Source: Burkholderia vietnamiensis LMG 10929 (GTDB taxonomy: Bacteria > Pseudomonadota > Gammaproteobacteria > Burkholderiales > Burkholderiaceae). From it: DNA of 64,000 nucleotides. The translations under genes and the position numbers were made by a program. The stretch covers positions 1,178,001-1,242,000 of the forward strand of contig NZ_CP009630.1 of assembly GCF_000959445.1 (NCBI RefSeq). The letters run 5' to 3'. The notes beneath the pieces were generated by a model that saw only the letters and a program-made list of their open reading frames with translations, was not told where the DNA came from and did no database searches. Of the stretch, positions 50,140 to 58,803 are shown piece after piece. Positions within the stretch are counted from its first letter, which is position 1. Every line of letters begins with the position of its first letter.

Positions 50140-51174
50140 ATGACCGATACCACCGCATCCGCGCCGGCCGGCGCCCGCCACCACCAGCGTCGCCGGCTGC
50201 TGCGCGCGGCCGGCGCCGTCGCGCTGGCCGCGCCCGCGATCACGCTGGGCCGCAAGGCCTGGTCCGCGGCGCCGCTGAAAAAGCTCACGTTCGCATGGAA
50301 CCAGAACGCGTTCTGCCTGACGCCGATCGTCGTCGCGCAGGAACGCGGCTTCTTCGAAAAGAACGGGCTGAAGGTCGACCTGATCAACTACAGCGGCTCG
50401 ACCGACCAGCTGCTCGAAGCGATCGCGACCGGCAAGGCCGACGCCGCGGTCGGGATGATCCATCGCTGGCTCAAGCCGCTCGAAGCCGGCTTCGACGTGA
50501 AGATCATCGGCAGCTCGCACGGCGGCTGCGTGCGGCTCGTCGGCGCGAAGGCGGCCGGCGTCACGACGCTGCAGGCGCTGAAGGGCAAGACGGTCGGCGT
50601 CAGCGATCTCGCCGCGCCCGGCAAGCACTTCTTCTCGATCCTGCTCGCGAAGAACGGCATCGACCCCGAGCGCGACATCACGTGGCGCCAGTATCCGGCC
50701 GACCTGCTCGGCGTCGCCGTCGACAAGGGCGAGATCCAGGCGATCGCCGACGGCGACCCGAACCTCTACCTGCTCGAAAAGCGCAGCAACGGCGCGTATG
50801 CGGAACTCGCGACGAACCTGTCCGGCGAATACGCGCGCAAGGTGTGCTGCGTGGTCGGCGCGCGCGGCGAACTGGTGCGCAACGATCGGCCGGCGGCGGC
50901 CGCGCTCGCGCGCTCGATCGTGCAGGCCACCGAATACACGCATGACAACCCGAACGAAGCCGCGAAGGTGTTCGCGAAGTATTCGCCGAAGATCAGCCCC
51001 GACGACCTGCGCAAGCTGTACGCGACGCTGACCTACACGCACCATCCGACCAACGTCGACCTGCAGCAGGAAATCGCGTTCTATGCGGACGATTTCCGCC
51101 GCATCAACGTGCTGAAGAAAAGCACCGACCCGCAGCGCTTCGCGCAGCAGGTCTATGCGAACGTGCTGGGGTGA
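50140..51174 (+). CDS. ABC transporter substrate-binding protein (SsuA/TauA/NMT1 type)
   Basis: A 344-residue periplasmic protein. The N-terminus has a twin-arginine-like RRRLLRAAGAVALAAPA signal. The mature part begins KKLTFAWNQNAFCLTPIVVAQERGFFEKNGLKVDLINYSG, the classic NMT1/SsuA fold. Later GKTVGVSDLAAPGK and YTHDNPNEAAKVFAKY are typical too. It should capture a sulfonate or related organosulfur compound for the following permease and ATPase. The stop is 4 bp before the permease start. Confidence 0.9.
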   Translation: MTDTTASAPAGARHHQRRRLLRAAGAVALAAPAITLGRKAWSAAPLKKLTFAWNQNAFCLTPIVVAQERGFFEKNGLKVDLINYSGSTDQLLEAIATGKADAAVGMIHRWLKPLEAGFDVKIIGSSHGGCVRLVGAKAAGVTTLQALKGKTVGVSDLAAPGKHFFSILLAKNGIDPERDITWRQYPADLLGVAVDKGEIQAIADGDPNLYLLEKRSNGAYAELATNLSGEYARKVCCVVGARGELVRNDRPAAAALARSIVQATEYTHDNPNEAAKVFAKYSPKISPDDLRKLYATLTYTHHPTNVDLQQEIAFYADDFRRINVLKKSTDPQRFAQQVYANVLG

Positions 51175-51178
51175 GCCG

Positions 51179-52267
51179 ATGTCGACGATCGAACCCGCCT
51201 CCGCCGCACGCCGCGCGTCCATCGCGGGCGCATCCGCGGCCGCCGCGTCCGCGGCCGGCTGCACGGCCTGCGACGCGACGCTCGCCGCCGAAGCGCGCCG
51301 CGCGCGCAACTGGCCGACCGGCGTCGCCGCCGCGCTCGCGTGGAGCGCGCTCGGCGCGCTGACGCGGCTGTGGCCCAACCGCATCGCCGGTTTCAGCGAC
51401 TGGGCGTATACCGACGCGTTCGGCGCCGCCGCATGGGCGATCGCCGCGCTGCTGCTGCTCGCCGCGACGCTCGGCCAGCGCGTGCCGGCCACGCGCGCGC
51501 AGCTCGCCCGCGTGCGGCCGGCCGGCCCGTGGCTCGTCGCGCTGCCGCTCGTGCTCGCCGCGTGGGAGGTCGCGACCGCGAAAACCGCCTGGCTGCCGAC
51601 GCCGTTCTTCGCGCCGCCGCAGGCGCTCATCGAGGTCTACGTCGACGACTGGCCGCGCCTCGCCGGCAGCGCCGCCAACACGCTGAAGCTGCTGTCGCTC
51701 GGCTTCGCGTACGGCGTCGCGGTCGGGTTCGCGGTCGGCGTGTCGATCGGCTGGTCGCGCCGCATCGGCTACTGGGTGCATCCGGTACTGCGCGTGCTCG
51801 GGCCGGTGCCGGCCACCGCGCTGCTGCCGCTCACGTTCTACTTCTTCCCGACCAGCTATTCGGCCGCCGCGTTCCTGATCGCGCTGGCCACCGGCTTCCC
51901 GGTCGCGGTGCTGACGTGGTCGGGCGTCGCGAGCGTGAATCGGCAGTACTACGACGTCGCCCGCACGCTCGGCGCGAACGCCCGCTTCCTGGTGTTGCGC
52001 GTCGCGATTCCGGCCGCGCTCCCGCACGTGTTCGTCGGCATCTTCATGGGGCTCAGCGCATCGTTCACGGTGCTCGTCGTGGCCGAGATGATGGGCGTCA
52101 AGTCGGGGCTCGGCTGGTATCTGAGCTGGGCGCAGGGCTGGGCATCGTACGTGAACATGTATGCGGCGCTGATCGTGATGGCGCTGCTGTTTTCCGGGCT
52201 GATCGCGCTGCTGTTCGCCGTGCGCGACCGCGTGCTCGCCTGGCAGAAAGGAACCGTCAAATGGTAA
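51179..52267 (+). CDS. ABC transporter permease (SsuC/TauC type)
   Basis: A 362-residue membrane protein, longer than the usual 250-270 because of an N-terminal segment (about 1-110) with two extra hydrophobic stretches and several alanines and cysteines. The BPD_transp_1 core (about 150-350) has the EAA-like loop YYDVARTLGANARFLVLRVAIPAALPHVFVG. It partners the binding protein before it and the ATPase after it; its last codons overlap the ATPase start by 7 bp, so they are translationally coupled. Confidence 0.9.
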   Translation: MSTIEPASAARRASIAGASAAAASAAGCTACDATLAAEARRARNWPTGVAAALAWSALGALTRLWPNRIAGFSDWAYTDAFGAAAWAIAALLLLAATLGQRVPATRAQLARVRPAGPWLVALPLVLAAWEVATAKTAWLPTPFFAPPQALIEVYVDDWPRLAGSAANTLKLLSLGFAYGVAVGFAVGVSIGWSRRIGYWVHPVLRVLGPVPATALLPLTFYFFPTSYSAAAFLIALATGFPVAVLTWSGVASVNRQYYDVARTLGANARFLVLRVAIPAALPHVFVGIFMGLSASFTVLVVAEMMGVKSGLGWYLSWAQGWASYVNMYAALIVMALLFSGLIALLFAVRDRVLAWQKGTVKW

Positions 52268-53085
52268 GCGCCGCCGCTGTGGAACCGCTCGCCGCGACCA
52301 CGCCCGTCGCCGGAAACGCCACGCCGCCGCGCGGCGCGCGCATCGACATCCGCCGCGTCAGTCATGCGTTCGACGGCCCCGGCGAGCCGCTGCCGGTGCT
52401 CGACGACGTCACGCTGTCGGTCGCCGCCGGCGAGTTCGTCGCGCTGCTCGGGCCGAGCGGCTGCGGGAAATCGACGCTGCTGCGGCTCGTCGCCGGGCTC
52501 GATGCCGCGCGGCAAGGCACGATCGCGCAGGACGGCGTGCCGATCGAGCAGCCCGACCCGTCGCGGATCGTCGTGTTCCAGGACCCGACGCTCTACCCGT
52601 GGCGTCGCGTGCGCGCCAACGTCGCGCTCGGCCTCGAAGCGCGCGGCGTCGCGCGCCGCGCCCAGCATCGCGTCGACGATGCGCTGGCGCGCGTCGGGCT
52701 GCAGGAATTCTCGAACGCGTTTCCGCATCAGCTGTCGGGCGGGATGGCGCAACGCGTCGCGCTGGCGCGCGCGCTCGTCAATGACCCGCGCCTGCTGATC
52801 CTCGACGAGCCGCTCGGCAAGCTCGATTCGCTGACGCGCCTGACCATGCAGGCCGAGCTCACCGCGCTGTGGCAACGCGACGGCTTCTCGGCGCTGCTCG
52901 TCACGCACGATGTCGAGGAGGCGCTGTTTCTCGCCCAGCGCGTGATCGTGTTCGGGCCGCGGCCGGCGCGCATCGTCGCGGAGCTGCGCGTCGACCTGCC
53001 CTATCCGCGCCATCGCGGCGATCCGCGGCTCGCCGAGCTGCGCCACGAGGCGCTGCGGCATCTCGGACTCGATGCGAGCTGGTAG
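52261..53085 (+). CDS. ABC transporter ATPase (SsuB/TauB type)
   Basis: A 274-residue nucleotide-binding protein. Walker A is GPSGCGKST (64-72), the Q-loop is in VVFQDPTLYPWRRV, the signature is LSGGMAQRVALARAL, Walker B is LLILDEPLGKLD and the switch histidine is in LLVTHDVEEALFL. The YPWRRV after the Q-loop is typical of the nitrate/sulfonate/taurine subfamily. The start overlaps the permease stop. A 25-residue N-terminal extension precedes the domain. Confidence 0.93.
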   Translation: MVSAAAVEPLAATTPVAGNATPPRGARIDIRRVSHAFDGPGEPLPVLDDVTLSVAAGEFVALLGPSGCGKSTLLRLVAGLDAARQGTIAQDGVPIEQPDPSRIVVFQDPTLYPWRRVRANVALGLEARGVARRAQHRVDDALARVGLQEFSNAFPHQLSGGMAQRVALARALVNDPRLLILDEPLGKLDSLTRLTMQAELTALWQRDGFSALLVTHDVEEALFLAQRVIVFGPRPARIVAELRVDLPYPRHRGDPRLAELRHEALRHLGLDASW

Positions 53086-53138
53086 ATGCACGGCGTCGCT
53101 CGCCGAACCGGCGCTTTGCCTCGACACGCGCGGCGCGG

Positions 53139-54332
53139 ATGAACGCGCTGCCGTTTGCCGATTGGGCGCTGCGGTTCCTGCAACTGCTGTATCGCGCGCA
53201 GCTCGCGTGTGCGCAAACGCTCCATGCGCTGGGCCTGACCGGCGACGCCGACGGCCAGGCCGCGTGGCCGTGGGCGCAGCGGGTCGCGCTCGAAACGCTG
53301 CGCATCGACGCCGGCCTCACGCGGCAGCTTGCGTTCGCCGTCGCGGCGACCGTGTTCGCCGCGGCGCTCGGCTGCGTCGCGATCGCGAGCCGCAAGTACC
53401 GTGCGGCCGCGTCGATCGCCGGGCTCGCCGGCGCTTGCTTCGCGCCGTGGCCGCCGGCTTCGCTGTGGCTCGCGCCCGCCGTGCCGACCAGCTTCCAGCG
53501 CAATCCCGAACCGTTTTCCGTCGCGAACGTGATGCACGGCGCGCGCCTGTATGGGCAGCATTGCGCGGCCTGTCATGGTGCGGACGGCCGCGGCGAGGGA
53601 CCGCTCGCGGCGACGCTCGCGCATTGGCCGCCGACCTTCGCGGGCGCGCTGCTCGCGCGGCGGCTGGACGGCGAACTGTACTGGCGCGTGCGCCACGGCA
53701 CCCGCGACGCGCACGGCGCGACCTCGATGCCGGGCTTTGCGGCGACGCTCGGGCCGGCCGACACGTGGGCCGTGCTCGATTACCTGAAAGCGCTGTCGGC
53801 CGGCAGCGGTGCGCGCGCCGAGGGCGCGTGGCCCGTGCCCGTCCCGCTGCCGGCGCTCGACGTGCGCTGCGGCGATGCGGCGCCGCAGCCGCTCGCGCGC
53901 TGGCGCGATGGCCAGCGCGTGCGGATCGTCGCGCTCGCCGCGGGCGCCACGCCGCCTCGCGAGGATCCGCGCTGGCAGACGCTGATCTTGACCGGGGACG
54001 ACGCTCGTATGTCGGCCGCACCGGACGCGCCGGCCGGCGCACGCGCGAACTGCGTCGCGACGACGGCCGGCGCATGGCAGGCGTTCGCGACGATCGCGGG
54101 CGTGCCGCCCGATGCGTTCGGCGGCACGCAGCTGCTCGCCGACCGGCGCGGCTGGCTACGCGCCCGCGCGTTGCCGGGCAGCGGCGGCTGGTCCGCCGAC
54201 GACCTGCTATGCCGCGCGCAGACGAGCACGCGCCCGTCCGACGCCGCCGCAAACGCCGATCCGCTGACCGCGCTGCTGCTGCGCGTGGACAGCGAGCCCG
54301 TGCAGGACGTGCAGGCCGGGCTGCCGCATTGA
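53139..54332 (+). CDS. Membrane-anchored c-type cytochrome in the organosulfur operon
   Basis: A 397-residue protein. Two or three hydrophobic segments in residues 60-115 anchor it. PTSFQRNPEPFSVANVMHGARLYGQ leads into one haem site CAACH (Cys142, Cys145, His146), with a likely axial Met197 in ATSMPGFAA. The segment resembles the cytochrome module joined to CopD-like proteins. The C-terminal 160 residues contain scattered cysteines but no family I recognise. It sits 53 bp after the ATPase and 42 bp before a second binding protein, so it belongs to the operon. A redox role, perhaps passing electrons from a sulfite or sulfinate oxidation, is inference. Confidence 0.82.
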   Translation: MNALPFADWALRFLQLLYRAQLACAQTLHALGLTGDADGQAAWPWAQRVALETLRIDAGLTRQLAFAVAATVFAAALGCVAIASRKYRAAASIAGLAGACFAPWPPASLWLAPAVPTSFQRNPEPFSVANVMHGARLYGQHCAACHGADGRGEGPLAATLAHWPPTFAGALLARRLDGELYWRVRHGTRDAHGATSMPGFAATLGPADTWAVLDYLKALSAGSGARAEGAWPVPVPLPALDVRCGDAAPQPLARWRDGQRVRIVALAAGATPPREDPRWQTLILTGDDARMSAAPDAPAGARANCVATTAGAWQAFATIAGVPPDAFGGTQLLADRRGWLRARALPGSGGWSADDLLCRAQTSTRPSDAAANADPLTALLLRVDSEPVQDVQAGLPH

Positions 54333-54374
54333 CACCCCGAACCGTTTCTCCGCCCGAACCGAACCGACCCGACG

Positions 54375-55331
54375 ATGAATCCGAACCGACGCCACTTCCT
54401 CGCGCAGGCCAGCGCACTCGCCGCCACCTTGAGCACCGCGCCGGCCGTACTGCGTGCGCAATCGGGCACGCGGCCGCTGCTGCGCGCCGGCGACCAGAAA
54501 GGCGGGCTGCGCGCGCTGCTCGAAGCGGCCGGCGAGTTGAACGGCGTCGCCTACGACATCGCGTGGACCGAGTTTCCGGCCGCCGCGCCGCTCGCCGAAG
54601 CGCTGAACGCGGCGGCCGTCGACTGCGGGCCGATCGGCGACGCACCGGTGATCTTCGCGCTCGCGTCGGGCGCGCGCCTCAAGGTGATCGGCGCGAACCG
54701 CTCGGACCCATACGGCACCGCGGTGCTCGTGCGGCCCGACGCAGCGCTGAAAGACGCGGCCGATCTGAAGGGCAAGCGCATCGGCACCACGCGCGGCTCG
54801 ATCGGCCATTTCGTCACGCTGAAGGCGCTCGATGCGGCCGGCCTGCCGCCCGACGCCGTGTCGTTCCGCTTCCTGCCGCCGGCCGACACGATGCTTGCGC
54901 TCGCCACCGGATCGATCGACGCATGGGCGACGTGGGAACCGTACACCGCGCTCGCCGAAACGAGCGGCCGCGCGCGCGTGCTCGTCAACGGCCGCGGGCT
55001 GTGGTCGGGCCTCAGCTACATCGCGGCCACCGATGCCGCGATCGCGGCGAAGCGCGACGTGCTGCGCGACTTCGTGCAACGCGTGGTGCGTGCGCAGGCG
55101 TGGTCGTACCGGCACGTCGACGCGTATTCCGCGACGCTCGCGCGCATCATCGGCATCCCGCCGGCGGCGGCAAAGCTGCAGTTCGAGCGGCGCAACACGC
55201 GCTGGCAACCGATCGACGCGACGGTGATCGCGCAGCAGCAGCGCACCGCCGATTTCTATCTGAAGGCCGGGCTGCTGCGCGAGCCGCTCGACGTGCGCGC
55301 GACGTTCGACCGCGGCTTCCCGCTCGCGTGA
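54375..55331 (+). CDS. Second ABC substrate-binding protein (SsuA-like)
   Basis: A 318-residue periplasmic protein with a twin-arginine-like start (MNPNRRHFLAQASALAATL) and signal cleavage near LRAQSG. The mature part begins LLRAGDQKGGLRALLEAAGEL and contains GPIGDAPVIFALASGARLKVIGANRS and GKRIGTTRGSIGHFVTLKAL, matching aliphatic-sulfonate binding proteins. It differs clearly from the binding protein at 50.1 kb. Two binding proteins with one permease/ATPase pair imply two substrates or a division of affinity. Confidence 0.9.
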   Translation: MNPNRRHFLAQASALAATLSTAPAVLRAQSGTRPLLRAGDQKGGLRALLEAAGELNGVAYDIAWTEFPAAAPLAEALNAAAVDCGPIGDAPVIFALASGARLKVIGANRSDPYGTAVLVRPDAALKDAADLKGKRIGTTRGSIGHFVTLKALDAAGLPPDAVSFRFLPPADTMLALATGSIDAWATWEPYTALAETSGRARVLVNGRGLWSGLSYIAATDAAIAAKRDVLRDFVQRVVRAQAWSYRHVDAYSATLARIIGIPPAAAKLQFERRNTRWQPIDATVIAQQQRTADFYLKAGLLREPLDVRATFDRGFPLA

Positions 55332-55457
55332 CCGGCCGGCGCCGCGCGCGCAGGCAGGCAGGCAGGCGCAGGCAAACACGCGAGCAACCGTCCAAACGGC
55401 CGGCGCACGATCTGGCACAATCGCGATTCGCCCATCCCATGTTTGCCAGCCAGCATC

Positions 55458-56324
55458 ATGCCAGCCATTTCAGAACTGTTCGTCTACCCGATCAAATCCT
55501 GCGCCGGCATCGCGCTGCCGCGCGCGCAATTGCTGGAGACGGGCCTCGCGTACGATCGCCACTGGCTGATCACCACACCCGACGGGATGATGATCACGCA
55601 GCGCACGCATCCGCGGCTCGCGCTGATCCGCACGGCGCTCGAGCACGACGCGCTGGTGCTGAACGCGCCGGGCATGCCCGAGATCCGCACGCCGCTCGAC
55701 GGCGATGCGACGCCCGCCACGCCCGCGATGGCGGCGACCGTGTGGCGCGACATCGTCGACGCGATCGACACGGGCGCCGAGACGGCCGCATGGCTCACGC
55801 AATTCGTCGGTACGCCGTTGAAGCTCGCCCGCTTCGCCGACGGCGCGCGCCGCGGCTGCAACCGCAAATGGACCGGCGACGTCGATACCCACACGCAGTT
55901 CGCCGACGGCTATCCGCTGCTCGTGATCGGCCAGTCGTCGCTCGACGACCTGAACGCGCGGCTCGCCGCGAAAGGCGCGCCCGCGATTCCGATGAACCGC
56001 TTCCGCCCGAACCTCGTCGTGTCGGACCTCGATGCGTACGAGGAAGACTTCGTCGAGCATCTCGACGCGGCCGGCGCGACGCCCGTGCGGCTGCGCCTCG
56101 TGAAGCTGTGCACGCGCTGCCCGATCCCGACGATCGACCAGGCGAGCGGCGAGCCGAACCCGCAATGGCCGCACGAGCCGACCGACACGATGCAGACGTA
56201 TCGCGCGAACCCGAACTTCGACGGCGCGCTGACGTTCGGCATCAACGCGATCGTCGTCGCGGGCGCGGGCGCATGGCTCGAGGTCGGGCAGGCGCTCGAC
56301 GCGCAGCTGGGGTTCGGGGACTGA
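55458..56324 (+). CDS. MOSC-domain protein (YcbX/mARC-like)
   Basis: A 288-residue protein with the MOSC N-terminal barrel (about 1-120; LFVYPIKSCAGIALPRAQLLETGLAYDRHWLIT) and the MOSC domain (about 130-285). The likely molybdenum ligand is in LCTRCPIPTID. Without a C-terminal 2Fe-2S domain it resembles short YcbX/mARC homologues, which bind a sulfurated molybdenum cofactor and reduce N-hydroxylated compounds. Its position after the sulfur genes may be chance: it has its own 126-bp upstream spacer. ATG 55458 fits the usual N-terminus. Confidence 0.88.
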   Translation: MPAISELFVYPIKSCAGIALPRAQLLETGLAYDRHWLITTPDGMMITQRTHPRLALIRTALEHDALVLNAPGMPEIRTPLDGDATPATPAMAATVWRDIVDAIDTGAETAAWLTQFVGTPLKLARFADGARRGCNRKWTGDVDTHTQFADGYPLLVIGQSSLDDLNARLAAKGAPAIPMNRFRPNLVVSDLDAYEEDFVEHLDAAGATPVRLRLVKLCTRCPIPTIDQASGEPNPQWPHEPTDTMQTYRANPNFDGALTFGINAIVVAGAGAWLEVGQALDAQLGFGD

Positions 56325-56333
56325 GGGGAAGTG

Positions 56334-56361
56334 GACGCGTCGCTCGCGGCGCGTCGGTTTT
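56334..56361 (+). terminator. Terminator of the MOSC gene
   Basis: A GACGCG...CGCGTC stem extended inward by CGC/GCG pairs, followed by GGTTTT on the plus strand, starting 9 bp after the stop codon. Confidence 0.65.
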
Positions 56362-56468
56362 GCTGCTGCTCGGCGCCAACGTTCGTTCGTAGCGCCGCCT
56401 TCTGACGCGCCGGTTCCGAGGCTCGTTCGTAACGGCCGCCTCAGCCGCTCGGCCTCCACCACCAGTCC

Positions 56469-57866
56469 CTACCCCGCCTCCGGCAACACCGGCAGCCACA
56501 CCGTCACGATCAATCCCCCGCCGTCCGCATCGGCGAGCGTCACGCTGCCTCGATGCACGCGCGCGATCTCGCGCACGATCGACAGCCCGAGCCCGGTGCC
56601 CTCGATCGTCTGCGTGGTGCTGCCGCGATGAAAGCGTTCGAACACCGCGTCGCGCTCGCCGGCCGGAATGCCCGGCCCGTCGTCGATCACGTCGAGGCGC
56701 GCGTGCGCGCCGTCGCGCGACACGCGCACGGTGATCACCGCGCGGTCGCCCGCGTAGCGGATCGCGTTGTCGATCAGGTTGCCGATCAGTTCGCCGAGCA
56801 GGTCCGGCTGACCGAGTACGTCGACGTCGGCATCGTGCTCGAAGCCGAGGTCGATGTCGCGCGCACGCGCGACCGGCGACCAGTCGAGCGTCGCGCTGCG
56901 GGCGATCCGGTGCAGCGCGACCGGCTGATGCGCGACCGCGTGGCCGCTGTCCGAATCGAGCCGCGACAGCGACAGCAATTGCTGGACGATCTTCGCCGCC
57001 TGCCGCACGGCGCCGTTCGCGCGCCGCAGATGCGCAGTCGCGCGCGGCTGCTCGTCGGGCCGCAGCGCCAGTTCGACACCCGCCTGCACGGCGGCGAGCG
57101 GCGTCTTCAGCTGATGGGCGGCATCCGCGAAGAAACGCCGCCGCGCCAGTTGCATCCGCTGCGTGCGCGCGATGTACAGATTGATCGACTCGACCAGCGG
57201 CGCGAGTTCGCTCGGCATGCCGGCCGTGTCGAGCGGCGTCGGATCGCCGTCGCTGCGCGCGGCGACCGTCGCCGACAGCCGGTTCAGCGGTCGCAGCCCG
57301 CGCCCGACGCCGAGCCACACGATCCCGAGCGCCAGCACGACCAGCAGCCCTTCCTGCAGCAGCGAGCCGGTCAGGATCTCGCGCGCAAGCGCCTGGCGCG
57401 CCTCGATCGTCTCGCCGACCATCACCCACACGATGCGCGTCTGCGCGCTCGGCACGTCGTGGACGGGCACGCGCAGCGCGGCCATCCGCAACTGCTCGCC
57501 GCGATACACGACGTCGTAGTACTGCGTGACGAACAGCGCGCCGCCGCGCGGCGGCAGCGGCAGGTCGGGGTAGCCGGTGATCGTGCGGCCGCGATCGTCG
57601 CGGATCAGGTAGTAGATCTTGCCGCCGTCCCCGGACTCGAACATCTCGAGCGCGAGATACGGCAGGTCGACCTCGATCTCGCCGTCGTTGAGCCGCACGC
57701 CTTCCCGGATCGACTTCAGCGACGACGACAGCGTGCGGTCGAACGCGACGTGCGCGGCGCTCATCGCGCGCTGGTAGGTGAGCCACGAGTCGAGCGCGAG
57801 CAGGCCGAGCAGCGGCAGCAGCAGCCACAGCGCGACCTGCGTGCGCAGGTTCGGGCGGATCGTCAC
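56469..57866 (-). CDS. Sensor histidine kinase, TctE-like
   Basis: A 465-residue kinase. TM1 is at about 11-27, a periplasmic 2CSK_N-type domain at about 28-160 (FDRTLSSSLKSIREGVRLNDGEIEVDLPYLALEMFES), TM2 at about 165-185, then HAMP. The H-box is FADAAHQLKTPLAAV (His251), the N-box LIGNLIDNAIRYA, the G1 box DDGPGIP and the G2 box GTGLGLSIV. HQLKTP and the N-terminal domain place it with TctE kinases, which sense tricarboxylates and related anions. The only usable start is GTG 57866, 31 bp after the regulator gene. Confidence 0.9.
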   Translation of the reverse strand: MTIRPNLRTQVALWLLLPLLGLLALDSWLTYQRAMSAAHVAFDRTLSSSLKSIREGVRLNDGEIEVDLPYLALEMFESGDGGKIYYLIRDDRGRTITGYPDLPLPPRGGALFVTQYYDVVYRGEQLRMAALRVPVHDVPSAQTRIVWVMVGETIEARQALAREILTGSLLQEGLLVVLALGIVWLGVGRGLRPLNRLSATVAARSDGDPTPLDTAGMPSELAPLVESINLYIARTQRMQLARRRFFADAAHQLKTPLAAVQAGVELALRPDEQPRATAHLRRANGAVRQAAKIVQQLLSLSRLDSDSGHAVAHQPVALHRIARSATLDWSPVARARDIDLGFEHDADVDVLGQPDLLGELIGNLIDNAIRYAGDRAVITVRVSRDGAHARLDVIDDGPGIPAGERDAVFERFHRGSTTQTIEGTGLGLSIVREIARVHRGSVTLADADGGGLIVTVWLPVLPEAG

Positions 57867-57897
57867 GCCGCCGCCCGCGGATGCGTCGGCGCGCGCC

Positions 57898-58572
57898 TCA
57901 TGCGGCGGCCTTCGCTTCGAGCAGGTAGCCGAGCCCGCGCAGCGTGACGATCGCGACGCCGGTGTTCTCCAGCTTTTTCCGCAGCCGGTACACGTAGATC
58001 TCGATCGCATCCGCGTTCACCGACTCGTCGAGCCCGAAGATCTTCTCCGACAGCGTCTCCTTGTTGATCGCGCGGCCGTTGCGCAGGATCAGCACCTCCA
58101 GCACCGAGCGTTCGCGCGGCGTGAGCGACAGCGCAGCGCCGGCGAGCTGGAAGCTGCGGTCGACGCTGTCGTACGCGAGCGGCCCGCATTCGATCCGCGA
58201 GTGCTCGTGGCCGAGGCTGCGCCGGATCAGCGCGCGGGCGCGCGCCTCCAGCTCCGTCAGTTCGAACGGCTTGGCCAGATAATCGTCGGCGCCGAGATCG
58301 AGCCCCTTCACGCGGTCCTCGACCGAACCGTGCGCCGTGAGAATCAGCACCGGCACCGGATTGCGGCGCGCGCGCAAGCGGCGCAGCACCTCGAGCCCGT
58401 CGAGCTTCGGCAGCCCGAGATCGAGGATCACCAGCGCGTAGTCCTGCGTGCGCAGCACGTGATCGGCGGCTTCGCCGTCCGCCATGTGATCGACCGCGAA
58501 GCGCGCGGCGCTCAGCGCGTCGTGCAGCGACTGCGCGAGGTTCGGGTTGTCTTCGACGAGCAGCACACGCAT
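57898..58572 (-). CDS. Response regulator, TctD-like (OmpR family)
   Basis: A 224-residue regulator. The receiver domain has E7/D8, phosphoacceptor Asp51 (VILDLGLPKLDG) and Lys in LAKPFELTELEAR. The winged helix (about 130-220) has LTPRERSVLEVLILRNGRAINKETL and IEIYVYRLRKKLENTG. It is divergent from an ABC-transporter operon across 231 bp that contain an 11-bp-spaced direct repeat. The natural model is TctE-like sensing of the transported solute and activation of the ABC-porin operon. Confidence 0.92.
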   Translation of the reverse strand: MRVLLVEDNPNLAQSLHDALSAARFAVDHMADGEAADHVLRTQDYALVILDLGLPKLDGLEVLRRLRARRNPVPVLILTAHGSVEDRVKGLDLGADDYLAKPFELTELEARARALIRRSLGHEHSRIECGPLAYDSVDRSFQLAGAALSLTPRERSVLEVLILRNGRAINKETLSEKIFGLDESVNADAIEIYVYRLRKKLENTGVAIVTLRGLGYLLEAKAAA

Positions 58573-58728
58573 TCGGATTCCGTAAGGTCAGCGACAGGCC
58601 GCTACATTACATGATCCTTTCCACGCCGACGCTTCGCGCAAATACCGGTTGCGCGCCCGCGCAGCCGGGCCCGACGCCCCATCGTCTCCGGGAAATCCAT
58701 GACCCGCCGGACGCGATTGCTCAAGAAA

Positions 58729-58763
58729 ATGAAAGCAGGATGAAAGTGCCGCGCACTTAACAT
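58729..58763 (+). promoter_or_regulatory. Direct-repeat response-regulator site and -10 of the ABC operon
   Basis: ATGAAAG occurs at 58729-58735 and 58740-58746, 11 bp apart, followed 11 bp later by TAACAT (58758-58763). The repeat occupies the place of a -35 element, the pattern of OmpR/PhoB-type activated promoters. It lies about 40 bp upstream of the binding-protein ATG. Confidence 0.6.
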
Positions 58764-58803
58764 CCGCGTCACTCGAACCACACACGCATCACTGGAGGAA
58801 GAC

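Noticed and set aside
48054..50387. 777-codon minus-strand frame opposite the monooxygenase and aldolase genes
   Set aside because: Arg-rich mirror of real genes whose opposite-strand products have clear motifs and operon spacing.
55411..55430. TGGCAC followed by an AT-poor stretch, considered as a sigma-54 promoter for the MOSC gene
   Set aside because: The -12 element TTGC is missing at the required distance and no enhancer-binding regulator is nearby.
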